From SAR202 cluster bacterium (GTDB taxonomy: Bacteria > Chloroflexota > Dehalococcoidia > Lucifugimonadales > UBA826), in contig JAKUTY010000007.1 of NCBI GenBank assembly GCA_022447825.1, positions 1-62,622 of the forward strand: a stretch of 62,622 nt of DNA, read 5' to 3'. The notes under the pieces are model-generated. The model was not told where the DNA came from and ran no database searches. It worked only from the letters and a program-made list of their open reading frames with translations. The translations under genes and the position numbers were made by a program. The first letter of the stretch is position 1. Every line of letters starts with the position of its first letter. Positions 33,858 to 43,105 of this stretch are shown here, one piece after another.

Positions 33858-36599
33858 TTGGAACATGATCAAACACTCGTATTAATTGATGGTCATGCAC
33901 TTATTCACAGAGCATTCCACGCCATCCAAAACCCTCTAACTGTTTCCACTACTGGGCAAGATGTAAGAGCAGTATATGGATTTACAAATGCATTTTTAAA
34001 ATGCCTTGAGGAAATAAATCCATCACATATTGTCGTCACATTTGATTTACCTAAACCTACTTTTAGGCATAAATTATTTCAAGAATATAAAGCCCATAGA
34101 AAGCCTTCTCCACCCGAACTGAGAGGACAATTCGATATCGTAAGAACTTTAATGCAAGAGTTTAAAGTACCAATTTTTGAATTAGAAGGATATGAAGCAG
34201 ATGATTTACTTGGAACTTTATGTACCCAAGCAGAAAAAACTGGCATCAAAAGTCTAATTCTCACTGGAGATTCCGACACACTTCAACTAGTGACTCCAAA
34301 CGTCCATGTAATCATGAACTCAGGGACTCAGAAACAATCTACATACGATATAGATGGAGTGAAAGATAGGTATGGAGGATTAGGCCCGGAATATGTAGCT
34401 CAGATTAAAGCATTGCAAGGAGACAGCTCAGACAATATCCCAGGGGTTCCTGGAATTGGAATTAAAACTGCCATAAATTTATTACTTGAGTTTGGGTCAA
34501 TTGATGAAATTTTTAATAACATCGAATTAGTAAAACCTCCAAAAGCGCAATCTAATCTCAAAGAATTTAAACAATTAGCATATTCGAGTTATGAGTTAAC
34601 TAAAATCGTAAAATCTGCACCAGTCACTCTTGATCTAGACCAAGCAAAATTCGGAAATTTTGATAGAGATCATGTAGTAAATTTTCTAGCAAATCTTGAA
34701 TTCCATTCTATAATTCAACGACTCCCAAAGTTATTTGACTCTGATTCAAATAAACCAAAACAAAATCTTGATCAAATTCTTGATTACAATATCATTGAAA
34801 ACGAGTCAGAATTAGATTTATTAATACCAAGTCTAAATAATGGGTTTTCATTTGATACAGAAACTACATCTACTAACGCTATGGAAACTAAGCTTGTAGG
34901 AATATCTTTATCGACATCAAAAAACTCAGGTTGGTATATTCCAGTAGGGCATGTAAAAGGTAATCAAATCCCTGAAAATATTGTTGCTGAAAAATTATCT
35001 CCCATATTCTCTAATAGCCAAATACCTAAAAGGGCTCATAACGCCATTTTTGACATTACTGTACTAAAAAATATTGGTGTCAAAGTGATGGGCTTAGAAT
35101 TTGACACCATGATAGCTGCTCACGTTTTAGGAAAAAGAAATTTAGGTCTTAAAGATTTGGTCCTAGAAAATTTTGGGGTTGAAATGACCAAAATCGAAAA
35201 CTTAATAGGTTCTGGTAGAAATCAAATTACAATGTCGGAAGTAGACATTAAAGAAGCATCACAATATGCAATTAGTGATGCTGACTTTACACAGCAATTG
35301 TATGAAAAATTAAATCAAGAAATTATTGATGCTAATATCAGTGAACTTACTTCAAAGTTAGAATTTCCATTAATTAGAATTTTATATCAGATGCAACTTA
35401 ACGGAGTTTCTATTGATACAGAATTATTAAATTCAATGTCAGAAGTTCTAGGAAATCAACTAGCTCAAATTCAAAATGAAATGTATGAATTAATAGGACA
35501 TGAATTCAATTTAAATTCTCCTAAGCAGTTAAGTGAATTACTTTTCAATGAATTAAACTTACCACCAACCCGAAAAATCAAAAGCGGTTTTTCTACTGAC
35601 GCACAATCATTAGATGAATTAAAAACAACTTTAGACTTTGGAAATGCTGATCAAGCGGACCCTAGGTCTTATGAAGTACTGAGTAGAATTTTAGAATTTA
35701 GAGAAATTTCAAAAATTAAATCCACTTATGTTGATGCTTTACCCTCATTAGTAAATCAAAAAACTTATAGAATTCATACTACTTACCGTCAAACAGGAAC
35801 AAGCACTGGCAGAATTTCTAGTAACGATCCAAATGTTCAAAATATTCCTGTTCGTACTGAATTAGGCAGAAAAGTAAGAGAAGCATTTATTCCTCAAAAC
35901 CCTTTAAGCACATTACTAGCAGCTGATTACTCACAAATTGAACTTAGAGTTCTTGCTCATTTTTCTAATGACACAGGATTAGTAAAAGCTTTCAACAGTG
36001 GAGAGGATATTCATAATGCCACAGCGGCTCTTGTATATAACGTCCACCATTCAGATGTAACTAAAGATATGAGGAGAATAGCTAAAATACTAAATTTTGG
36101 CGTAATTTATGGGTTAAGTGCCCATGGAATTTCAAGACAAACAGACTTAAACCAAAAAGAAGGGAAAGAATTTATAGATATTTATTTTGAAAAATACCCT
36201 GGAATTCTAAATTATCTAGAAGATATAAAGGCAAAATGTCGCGAAACTGGATATGTTGAAACTATTTTAGGCAGAAGAAGGTATTTCCCAGACGTAAATT
36301 CTAGTAACTTCAGAGTGAGAAGTCAGGCAGAAAGAGCGGCAATCAATATGCCTATACAAGGTACTGCTGCCGATATAATCAAAGTTGCAATGATTCAAAT
36401 TCAAAATAAAATAGAAGAAACAAACCTTAACTCAAAAATGATTTTACAAGTACATGATGAACTTATTTTTGAAGTTCCAAACAACGAAATTGGAGTAATG
36501 GAATCTATTTTAGAAGAAATCATGCCATATTCTATTGCTTTAAATGTACCTCTCGGAATAGAAATGAAAAAAGGGAACTCGTGGGGATCATTATCTTAG
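33858..36599 (+). CDS. polA: DNA polymerase I
   Basis: This 913-residue protein has all three domains. Residues 1-300 form the 5'-3' exonuclease (FDLPKPTFRHKLFQEYKAHR, GYEADDLLGTL, GDSSDNIPGVPGIG). The proofreading 3'-5' exonuclease lies at about 325-500 with intact Exo motifs (FDTETT near 331, HNAIFDITVL near 394, YAISDADF near 473). The polymerase domain (about 520-913) has TGRISSNDPNVQNIP, YSQIELRVLAHFS, the O-helix RRIAKILNFGVIYGLS and QVHDELIFEVP. Proofreading therefore seems functional, unlike in many AT-rich thermophile or parasite homologues. The start is TTG 33858 with AGGAG about ten bases upstream. It converges on the MFS gene with a four-base overlap. Confidence 0.97.
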   Translation: MEHDQTLVLIDGHALIHRAFHAIQNPLTVSTTGQDVRAVYGFTNAFLKCLEEINPSHIVVTFDLPKPTFRHKLFQEYKAHRKPSPPELRGQFDIVRTLMQEFKVPIFELEGYEADDLLGTLCTQAEKTGIKSLILTGDSDTLQLVTPNVHVIMNSGTQKQSTYDIDGVKDRYGGLGPEYVAQIKALQGDSSDNIPGVPGIGIKTAINLLLEFGSIDEIFNNIELVKPPKAQSNLKEFKQLAYSSYELTKIVKSAPVTLDLDQAKFGNFDRDHVVNFLANLEFHSIIQRLPKLFDSDSNKPKQNLDQILDYNIIENESELDLLIPSLNNGFSFDTETTSTNAMETKLVGISLSTSKNSGWYIPVGHVKGNQIPENIVAEKLSPIFSNSQIPKRAHNAIFDITVLKNIGVKVMGLEFDTMIAAHVLGKRNLGLKDLVLENFGVEMTKIENLIGSGRNQITMSEVDIKEASQYAISDADFTQQLYEKLNQEIIDANISELTSKLEFPLIRILYQMQLNGVSIDTELLNSMSEVLGNQLAQIQNEMYELIGHEFNLNSPKQLSELLFNELNLPPTRKIKSGFSTDAQSLDELKTTLDFGNADQADPRSYEVLSRILEFREISKIKSTYVDALPSLVNQKTYRIHTTYRQTGTSTGRISSNDPNVQNIPVRTELGRKVREAFIPQNPLSTLLAADYSQIELRVLAHFSNDTGLVKAFNSGEDIHNATAALVYNVHHSDVTKDMRRIAKILNFGVIYGLSAHGISRQTDLNQKEGKEFIDIYFEKYPGILNYLEDIKAKCRETGYVETILGRRRYFPDVNSSNFRVRSQAERAAINMPIQGTAADIIKVAMIQIQNKIEETNLNSKMILQVHDELIFEVPNNEIGVMESILEEIMPYSIALNVPLGIEMKKGNSWGSLS

Positions 36600-37807
36600 T
36601 CAGTTGTTAATTTCATATAATTAATTTTTAATGAAAGAATTCCTAAAATAAAACATATGCCTGAAAATAAAAAAAGACCCACATTAAAACCGTTAAAAAC
36701 ATCTGCTGACACTCCTAGAAAGATAGGCCCTAAAACTCCACCAATTTCTCCAAATGTAAAATAAAGTCCTCCTGCAGCACCAGTTTTTTTCGAACCAACA
36801 GCTGAAATCAAAATCAACATAATAATTGGCATAATAGATCGAGAAGTAAAACCTAATATTCCTAGAATTATGTAAAGAATTAACCCATCAGAAAATAAAA
36901 TCCCTACAGTTGATATGCCAGCTATAAAAAAACAAATCAGTAAAATGAGTTGGAAGTTTTGTTTTTTAATATATTGTGGCAAAACAATGGATCCCAATGC
37001 TCCAGTTACAACTGGAATCGCAGATAAAAATCCTGCAGTTGCCTGAGTATTTCCTAAATCTATGAATATTTCAGGAATCCAATTATTAGTTCCATGATTA
37101 AATAAAAACATACCTAAGACTATTAACAGAATCATTCTCACTTGAGCAATAGAAAGCAACTCAGGAAAAGTTTTCATATTTTTTAAAAGATTTTTTGATT
37201 CAGTATCACTTTGATCAAAAGTACTTTCTCTAGATATAATAATCCAAATAAATGTAATCAAAAACGCAACTAATGCGTATACCAAAAGTGTTAATCTCCA
37301 ATTTGAATTAAATAAAGGCATTAGTACACTATTAGTAATAGACAGTACTAAAACACGACCAAAAGCTGGGGCAGTTAAATAAATCCCCATAGCTCTTCCT
37401 CGAAGATTTTCAGGAAACCATAAACTAATTAATTTTGGGGCTCCAATTGAAATAAAAGGGCCACCAATGCCGAAAATCATTACAGACAAAACCATTGTGA
37501 AGTAGTTGTCAGCAAAAACTCTACTTAATCCGGAAATAGCTATCAAAAAAATACCGGTTGCTATTGTATATTTCAGACTATAACGATCAATTAAAGCTCC
37601 TGCTGGAATTGCTGTAATAATGTACACCAGTGGCCATGCTCCCAAAATTGTTCCCATTGATGATCTAGATAAATCTAAATCACTACTAACAGGACCAATA
37701 ATTGGTGGAATACCTCCTTGAACAATTCCAAATGCAAAATAAGCAAACCAAACACCTAACAACATAATCCATTTATAAGTAATTTTGATTTTCAAATTTT
37801 CAAACAT
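36596..37807 (-). CDS. MFS transporter
   Basis: This is a 403-residue carrier with about twelve helices. Helix 1 is WIMLLGVWFAYFAFGIVQGGIPP, and the loop after helix 2 is ALIDRYSLKYTIATG, a partial MFS signature. PENLRGRAMGIYLTAPAFGRVL follows near 131. The pattern resembles the cyanate/nitrate transporter-like or general MFS_1 group. The substrate is unknown. Start ATG 37807 has no Shine-Dalgarno. It is the only gene on this strand between polA and the tRNA-Gly gene, with the short gap before the tRNA holding the tRNA promoter. Confidence 0.85.
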   Translation of the reverse strand: MFENLKIKITYKWIMLLGVWFAYFAFGIVQGGIPPIIGPVSSDLDLSRSSMGTILGAWPLVYIITAIPAGALIDRYSLKYTIATGIFLIAISGLSRVFADNYFTMVLSVMIFGIGGPFISIGAPKLISLWFPENLRGRAMGIYLTAPAFGRVLVLSITNSVLMPLFNSNWRLTLLVYALVAFLITFIWIIISRESTFDQSDTESKNLLKNMKTFPELLSIAQVRMILLIVLGMFLFNHGTNNWIPEIFIDLGNTQATAGFLSAIPVVTGALGSIVLPQYIKKQNFQLILLICFFIAGISTVGILFSDGLILYIILGILGFTSRSIMPIIMLILISAVGSKKTGAAGGLYFTFGEIGGVLGPIFLGVSADVFNGFNVGLFLFSGICFILGILSLKINYMKLTTD

Positions 37808-37853
37808 TCAAACAGACTAAATAAAATATTTATTAAAATCAAATAAAGATAAG

Positions 37854-37882
37854 TTGCAAATCATAAAATTTAAAATTAGAAT
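37854..37882 (+). promoter_or_regulatory. Promoter for tRNA-Gly
   Basis: TTGCAA (37854-37859) and TAGAAT (37877-37882) are separated by 17 bases. They match consensus at four and five of six positions. The tRNA begins ten bases after the -10 box, so the transcript would have almost no leader. Confidence 0.5.
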
Positions 37883-37892
37883 TAATTTTCTC

Positions 37893-37967
37893 GCGGGAGT
37901 AACTCAGCGGTAGAGTTCCTGCCTTCCAAGCAGGCTGTCGCCGGTTCGAATCCGGTCTCCCGCTCCA
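37893..37967 (+). tRNA. tRNA-Gly (TCC anticodon)
   Basis: The 75 bases form a cloverleaf with acceptor stem GCGGGAG/CTCCCGC, D stem ACTC/GAGT and anticodon stem CCTGC/GCAGG around loop CTTCCAA (anticodon TCC). The T arm is GCCGG-TTCGAAT-CCGGT, the discriminator is T, and CCA is encoded. Spacing and pairing are regular throughout. Confidence 0.96.
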
Positions 37968-38089
37968 AATTTTATATATTTTTAATGACTATATTGATAA
38001 TTTATTCTTACTTGCAATATTTTTAAAAAATTATTCTATTATCTGTTACAAAAATCCCATACAAATTTTTACCAATATATAATTAATTT

Positions 38090-38503
38090 ATGTTACCTAA
38101 AGATCAAAACATAATTTTTTTTGATGGCTATTGCAATCTCTGTAACTGGGGAATAAACCTACTATTAAAACTAGATATAAATTCCTGTTTTCTTTTTTGC
38201 TCGCTACAATCAGAATCAGCCAAAAATATACTTTCGACAAAAGGTTTCGATAAAAATGAAATTTCTGATTTAGACAACATTGTTCTATTAAAACAAAGTA
38301 AAGTGTACGTAAAATCTGATGCAATTTTGGAGATATGCAGAGAATTAGGTGGTGCATACAAGTTATTCTTTTTTTTCAAATTTATCCCCAAATTTTTCAG
38401 GGATTTCATATATAGTTTCATTGCCCAAAACAGGTACAAAATATTCGGTAAGCAATCAATTTGTAGAGTTCCAAATGAAGATGAAATCACACGATTTATT
38501 TAA
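38090..38503 (+). CDS. DCC-family thiol-disulfide oxidoreductase-like protein (DUF393)
   Basis: This is a 137-residue protein with the family opening IIFFDGYCNLCNWGINLLLKLD near residues 8-29, containing the DGxCxxC motif that gives DCC proteins their name. The second hallmark appears as FFFKFIPKFFRDFIYSFIAQNRYKIFG near 95-121. The Cys pair suggests thiol-disulfide redox; the true role is unproven. There is no strong Shine-Dalgarno and the upstream DNA is very AT-rich. The next gene overlaps its end by 23 bases, so translation is likely coupled. Confidence 0.82.
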   Translation: MLPKDQNIIFFDGYCNLCNWGINLLLKLDINSCFLFCSLQSESAKNILSTKGFDKNEISDLDNIVLLKQSKVYVKSDAILEICRELGGAYKLFFFFKFIPKFFRDFIYSFIAQNRYKIFGKQSICRVPNEDEITRFI

Positions 38504-39659
38504 CGAAAACATCCTGAAAAAGTGCTTATTATTAATATTAATAATTTTTGTGACTCAATCTCCTGATGTTAAACAATTTACGAATATCAACTTAGCTGCA
38601 GGTGAACATTCGTTTTCAATTATTGGCTGGGAGTTGAAACACTTACCTGAAAAATGGATTCACAAAGTTTGGACACAAATTCCGGGTAATAAACCAACAC
38701 TTGAAGAAAAAATAACACTGATTGATGAATATTTTGAATTAACCCAATCAATAAATCTACTGTATCAACAAAATCAGACACCCAAAAAATTAAATTATGA
38801 CAAAGAGCTTTTAAGATCAAGGGTAGAACAATCTATAGAAACTGCCATTTCAGAAACTGCTTTAAATGAAGATCTAGACATAATGTGGGGATTTATTTTT
38901 CCACCTGTAGACATCAAATTGGGATCCCCTCCAGGAATAATTGTGACGTCACCCAAAAACGAGCTTAAACTAACAAATTCAAAAATAGTTGATGGGCAAT
39001 TAACTAACTCTCAAAGAAATGTAATAGAACAAAAATTTGAAAAATTAGAATATAGTTCAGCTTTAGTCGATAACATAGCGGGTTTAGGAACTTATCCTGC
39101 TATTGTTTCAGATCAAAATAGTTTAAAAGAAATATTCAATACAGCTGCACACGAATGGTTGCATAACTACTGGTTATTTCATCCATTAGGTAGAAATATG
39201 TGGAAATCTACAGAAATGTACACAATCAATGAAACTGCAGCAAATATTGCAGGAGATGAAATCGGAATTAAAGCTTATGAATTGCTATTTGGAAAAATTC
39301 CAGAAACACACAATGTATCCTCAAAAACACAGGATTTTTTCTTCCAAACAATGAAAGAAACTAGGATTCAAACCGAAAAATTCTTAAAATCTGGAAAAAT
39401 TTCTGAAGCAGAAGATTATATGGAAAAACAAAGAGTTTTAATTAATTCTAATGGATACAATATTAGAAAAATCAATCAAGCATATTTTGCTTTTAGAGGA
39501 AAATACGGGGACTCCCCAGCGTCAAATACACCTATATACTCTCAACTCGTAGAATTAAGGCAAAATTGCCTAACCTTAGGGGAATTCATCACAAAAATTA
39601 GTAAAATTTCATCTTACGAACATTTCCAAAAACAAATGGATAAATTAGAGGATTCCTGA
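38481..39659 (+). CDS. Membrane-anchored protein with HExxH zinc-peptidase motif
   Basis: ATG 38481 gives 392 residues; ATG 38475 is also possible. A longer frame from 38349 reads through the DCC gene and is rejected. Residues 11-25 (ILKKCLLLILIIFVT) are a signal anchor. HEWLH at 224-228 has the HExxH zinc motif, and NET with Glu251 follows 23 residues later, a spacing compatible with a gluzincin third ligand. The region between is YWLFHPLGRNMWKSTEMY. I do not recognise a named family and activity is not proven. It converges with the acyl-CoA dehydrogenase gene with a 15-base overlap. Confidence 0.68.
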   Translation: MKSHDLFNENILKKCLLLILIIFVTQSPDVKQFTNINLAAGEHSFSIIGWELKHLPEKWIHKVWTQIPGNKPTLEEKITLIDEYFELTQSINLLYQQNQTPKKLNYDKELLRSRVEQSIETAISETALNEDLDIMWGFIFPPVDIKLGSPPGIIVTSPKNELKLTNSKIVDGQLTNSQRNVIEQKFEKLEYSSALVDNIAGLGTYPAIVSDQNSLKEIFNTAAHEWLHNYWLFHPLGRNMWKSTEMYTINETAANIAGDEIGIKAYELLFGKIPETHNVSSKTQDFFFQTMKETRIQTEKFLKSGKISEAEDYMEKQRVLINSNGYNIRKINQAYFAFRGKYGDSPASNTPIYSQLVELRQNCLTLGEFITKISKISSYEHFQKQMDKLEDS

Positions 39660-40718
39660 ATCAAATTCAAAAACTCCTTTAGAAATATTGAGTCTGAGAA
39701 TTTCATTAGATCCACCAGCTAATTTCATAGATCTAGTTTTTCTAAATATTGCTTCTAAATTAGAACCTACTATTAAAGATTGTCCTCCAGTCAATTGAAT
39801 AGCAGTATCTACTACATTGAAGGCAGTCTCAGTACAAAATACCTTGGTAGCTGAAACTTCATTAATTGCATTTTCAGATTTTCCCAATAGTTCGACGGTT
39901 CGGTATAGCATAGATCTAGCAGCATAAGTATTAATTCTTAAGTCTGAATATTTCAATCTGATTCCTTCTCTATCAGATAAAGAAGCGCCTGAGCGATTAA
40001 CTTTAAGTAATTTTTGAGTTAATTCATTGACAGCAAATATGGATAACCCTACTGAAATCGCACTCATTTCCAATCTTTCTTGAAGAATATTTTGAGTAGC
40101 AGCTTGAATATTTTTCAACAAAAATTTTTGTGGAATCTTTACATTATTAAAAGTAACTTCTGAATGTTTACTTCCATCTAAAGATTCAAATGTTTTATTA
40201 AAACTAATTCCTTCAGAATTAGAATCTACTATAGCTACAAATCTAGAATTTTCAGGCTTAAAATTCAAAACAACTAACATAAAATCTGATTCTATTGCTC
40301 TAGAAACATAAGATTTATTTCCATTAATTATCACACTTGAATCATCCAATTCACCTATTGTTGGATTCTGAAAATCATTTTCCGTAAAAGCAAAACTTGC
40401 CTTCTTTTCACCTTTCAACATGGGATCTAAATATGTTGTTTTTATCTCTTCTGAGCAATTTATTAATGCACCAGGATCTGGTCCGATAATGTTCGAGTGA
40501 TCTAAAATTCCCAAAGAAGCAACTGATTCTCTAGCTATTACCATTTCCAATGGAGTAGCTGGACCTTCATGTATCAAACTTTGATGAGAAATAGAATAAA
40601 ATCCTTTATCTAGAGATTTTGCTCTCATTTCAGATACCGGCAAATTAATATTTTCATTCAAAAACTGTTGGAAGTTCTGTTGAAACTCTTTAAATTCAGT
40701 GTTTAAAAATTCAGTCAT
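39645..40718 (-). CDS. Acyl-CoA dehydrogenase family protein
   Basis: This 357-residue protein is slightly short for the family. It has FAFTENDFQNPTIG near residue 110, where the flavin-side motif lies, VTFNNVKIPQKFLL near 168 and a C-terminal GGQSLIVGSNLEAIFRKTRSMKLAGGSNEILRL. ACADs oxidise acyl-CoA to enoyl-CoA with FAD and electron-transfer flavoprotein, but the catalytic Glu cannot be assigned safely by eye. Its start ATG overlaps the stop of the MDR gene (ATGACTGA), so the two are translationally coupled. Confidence 0.82.
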   Translation of the reverse strand: MTEFLNTEFKEFQQNFQQFLNENINLPVSEMRAKSLDKGFYSISHQSLIHEGPATPLEMVIARESVASLGILDHSNIIGPDPGALINCSEEIKTTYLDPMLKGEKKASFAFTENDFQNPTIGELDDSSVIINGNKSYVSRAIESDFMLVVLNFKPENSRFVAIVDSNSEGISFNKTFESLDGSKHSEVTFNNVKIPQKFLLKNIQAATQNILQERLEMSAISVGLSIFAVNELTQKLLKVNRSGASLSDREGIRLKYSDLRINTYAARSMLYRTVELLGKSENAINEVSATKVFCTETAFNVVDTAIQLTGGQSLIVGSNLEAIFRKTRSMKLAGGSNEILRLNISKGVFEFDSGIL

Positions 40719-41724
40719 CTGAAACCTTAATCAATGTTTTTCCAAAATTCTCTCCATTTAGCATACCTATGAATGTTTTTGGAGCATTCTCAATTCCTTT
40801 CACTATGTCTTCCTTATATTTGAGTTTTCCTTCTTTTATCCATTTTGACATTTTATCTAATCCTTCAGGATACTTATTAGAATATGCATGAACTAGAAAT
40901 CCTTGCATTTTAGCCTGAGATCTTACTAGAGATCCTATATTTCGAGGACCTAACTGAAGTTGAGAATTATTATATTGTGAAATTTGACCACATACAGAAA
41001 TTCTAGCGCCTACTCTTAAACGCTCCATCACAGCATCAGTCAACTCACCACCTACATTATCAAAATATATATCAATTCCGTCGGGACAAAATTTATCTAA
41101 AGATTCATAAATATCATCAGACTTATAATTAATACCATAATCAAAACCTAATTCATCTAAAATAAATTTTATTTTTTCATCTGAACCTGCAGTGCCTATC
41201 ACAGTACACCCCATTATCTTTGCAATTTGACCTACCACTTGACCCACTGCACCTGAAGCAGCAGAAACTACTACTACATCCCCAGGTCTAGGTTCACAAA
41301 CATCTAAAAACCCAAAATAAGCTGTTAATCCAGGCATGCCTAAAATTCCAATGGCAGTCTGTATTGGGCCCAAAGATTTATCAATAGTACGCAATTCTAT
41401 TCCCGAGGAAACTGCATATTTTTGCCACCCAATTCGTCCTTCAACAATATCGTTTTTTGAAAACATTGGACTACGAGATTCAATAACTTTTGCAACAGCT
41501 CCTCCTACCATTGGGGCACCAATTTGGACAGGATCAGCATATGATTTTGCATCGTTCATACGGCCCCTCATATATGGATCAAGAGATAACCACATAGTCT
41601 GTAACAATATTTCGCCTTCCTTAATTGAAGGTATTTGTGAAACTTCAATTTCAAAATCATCCTCAGTAGGCCAACCAATAGGCCTATTTTTCAATAAAAC
41701 TCTTATATTTTGTTCATTCATCAT
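40711..41724 (-). CDS. NADP-dependent MDR oxidoreductase (CurA/LTB4 dehydrogenase-like)
   Basis: This 337-residue zinc-independent medium-chain reductase has LSLDPYMRGRMND near residue 46, PGLTAYFGFLDVCEPRPGDVVVVSAASGAVG near 130-160 giving the nucleotide-binding AASGAVGQVVGQIAK, and GIDIYFDNVGGE near 213. This set is typical of prostaglandin reductase and curcumin reductase relatives, which reduce alpha,beta-unsaturated ketones with NADPH. The start is the first of two ATGs with GAGGT upstream. It pairs with the ACAD gene downstream. Confidence 0.9.
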   Translation of the reverse strand: MMNEQNIRVLLKNRPIGWPTEDDFEIEVSQIPSIKEGEILLQTMWLSLDPYMRGRMNDAKSYADPVQIGAPMVGGAVAKVIESRSPMFSKNDIVEGRIGWQKYAVSSGIELRTIDKSLGPIQTAIGILGMPGLTAYFGFLDVCEPRPGDVVVVSAASGAVGQVVGQIAKIMGCTVIGTAGSDEKIKFILDELGFDYGINYKSDDIYESLDKFCPDGIDIYFDNVGGELTDAVMERLRVGARISVCGQISQYNNSQLQLGPRNIGSLVRSQAKMQGFLVHAYSNKYPEGLDKMSKWIKEGKLKYKEDIVKGIENAPKTFIGMLNGENFGKTLIKVSDD

Positions 41725-41802
41725 TTTTACCTCACTAAATTAAAATCATTCTAAGATATAATTCCAACTTATAAAATCACTTCTTCAAATTGGAGACTTA
41801 TA

Positions 41803-42177
41803 TTGCATTCTCTAGGAACACACTTAATCATAGAACTAGAAAAATGCAATCAAAACATTCTAGATGACAAGGTTTTGATTGAAACAATTTTAACAAATGC
41901 AGCTAGTGAATCGGGTGCTCAGATCATTGGATCAACATTTCATAAATTTATTCCTGTCGGAGTAACAGGAGTCATTTCAATTTCAGAATCACATCTAGCA
42001 GTTCATACTTGGCCAGAATTATCATATGCATCAGTAGATATTTTTTCTTGTGGAGATAATTTTGATCTCAATAAATGCGCACTTAAAATCATACAAGGAT
42101 TTCAATCAACAAAAGTTTCTAGAATGAAAATTGATAGAGGAATAGACAATAAGTTTTCAAATCAGGAAATATCATGA
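41803..42177 (+). CDS. speD: S-adenosylmethionine decarboxylase proenzyme
   Basis: This is a 124-residue class 1B (SpeH-like) proenzyme. The self-cleavage site is Glu62-Ser63 in SISESHLAVHTWPE, where Ser63 becomes the pyruvoyl group; His68 and Cys83 (FSCGD) are also in place. It makes decarboxylated SAM for spermidine synthesis. The start is TTG 41803 with GGAGA eight bases upstream. speE overlaps its stop by four bases (ATGA), so both are made together. Confidence 0.94.
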   Translation: MHSLGTHLIIELEKCNQNILDDKVLIETILTNAASESGAQIIGSTFHKFIPVGVTGVISISESHLAVHTWPELSYASVDIFSCGDNFDLNKCALKIIQGFQSTKVSRMKIDRGIDNKFSNQEIS

Positions 42178-43100
42178 ATTTCCCAGATGGCGCATGGATT
42201 ATTGAACCTATATCAAATGACTTAATACAAGCCGAAAAAATCCTCTCAACACTAATAGAAACAAAAACAGCTTTTCAAGAAGTTAAAATAATTGAAGGAT
42301 CATGTTTTGGAAAATCTCTAATCCTTGATGGAAAAACACAATCCACAGAATTAGACGAATATATTTATCATGAATCTATAGTTCACCCAGCAATGATGTT
42401 TCACCAATTACCAAAAAACATTCTAATTATTGGTGGTGGAGAAGGAGCAACTTTAAGAGAAATGATTAAACACCCATCTGTTGAATCAATAATCATGGTA
42501 GATATAGATAAAAATTTAATTGATATATGTAAAGAATATCTACCAAATCATCATCAAGGATCTTTTGATGATTCTAGAGTAAATATAGTTATAGATGATG
42601 CATTCAAATTTGTTGAGAACACCTCAGACAAATTTGACGTAATAATTGTTGATGTTCCTGCCCCTTTAGAATTTGGACCTGCCCACCACCTTTTCACATT
42701 AGAATTTTATGAAAAAATTTCAACGATTCTAAAAAATGAAGGAATACTTTGTGTTCAAGCAGGGGCTACAGGCCCTTCATTTATTAATCAATCTTTTACT
42801 GCAGTATTAAATACTATGTCTCAAATTTTTAAGAACACAAAAGGATTTCATACATTCATACCATCATTCGGTACTACATGGGGATTTGGACTTTCGATCA
42901 AATCAACAATATTGGATCAAAAAGGAAAGACTAAAATCAATCAAATTATAAAAACCAGAAAAATAAATAATCTTAACTTTTATGACGGAGAGACACATCT
43001 GAGTTTGTTTAATTTACCCAAATACGTAAGAGATTCCTTAAAAGAAGATAAACGAATTATTACCATGTCCAATCCTCTATTTGTAAATTTCGAAACATAA
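42174..43100 (+). CDS. speE: Spermidine synthase
   Basis: This 308-residue aminopropyltransferase has ILIIGGGEGATLREMIKHPS near residues 83-102 (SAM/dcSAM site), DIDKNLIDICKEY near 113, and the putrescine-side DVPAPLEFGPAHHLFTLEFYEKI near 160, where most enzymes have DxTDPxGPA. The Asp is kept, but TDP is changed to VPAPLEF, so the amine substrate may differ from putrescine. It has a longer C-terminus than E. coli SpeE. Reaction: decarboxylated SAM plus diamine to polyamine plus methylthioadenosine. It overlaps speD and is followed five bases later by the helicase gene. Confidence 0.9.
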   Translation: MNFPDGAWIIEPISNDLIQAEKILSTLIETKTAFQEVKIIEGSCFGKSLILDGKTQSTELDEYIYHESIVHPAMMFHQLPKNILIIGGGEGATLREMIKHPSVESIIMVDIDKNLIDICKEYLPNHHQGSFDDSRVNIVIDDAFKFVENTSDKFDVIIVDVPAPLEFGPAHHLFTLEFYEKISTILKNEGILCVQAGATGPSFINQSFTAVLNTMSQIFKNTKGFHTFIPSFGTTWGFGLSIKSTILDQKGKTKINQIIKTRKINNLNFYDGETHLSLFNLPKYVRDSLKEDKRIITMSNPLFVNFET

Positions 43101-43105
43101 TTTGA

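Noticed and set aside
38349-39659. 436-residue version of the HExxH protein
   Set aside because: The first 44 residues are a second frame of the DCC gene; the signal anchor starts naturally at ATG 38481.
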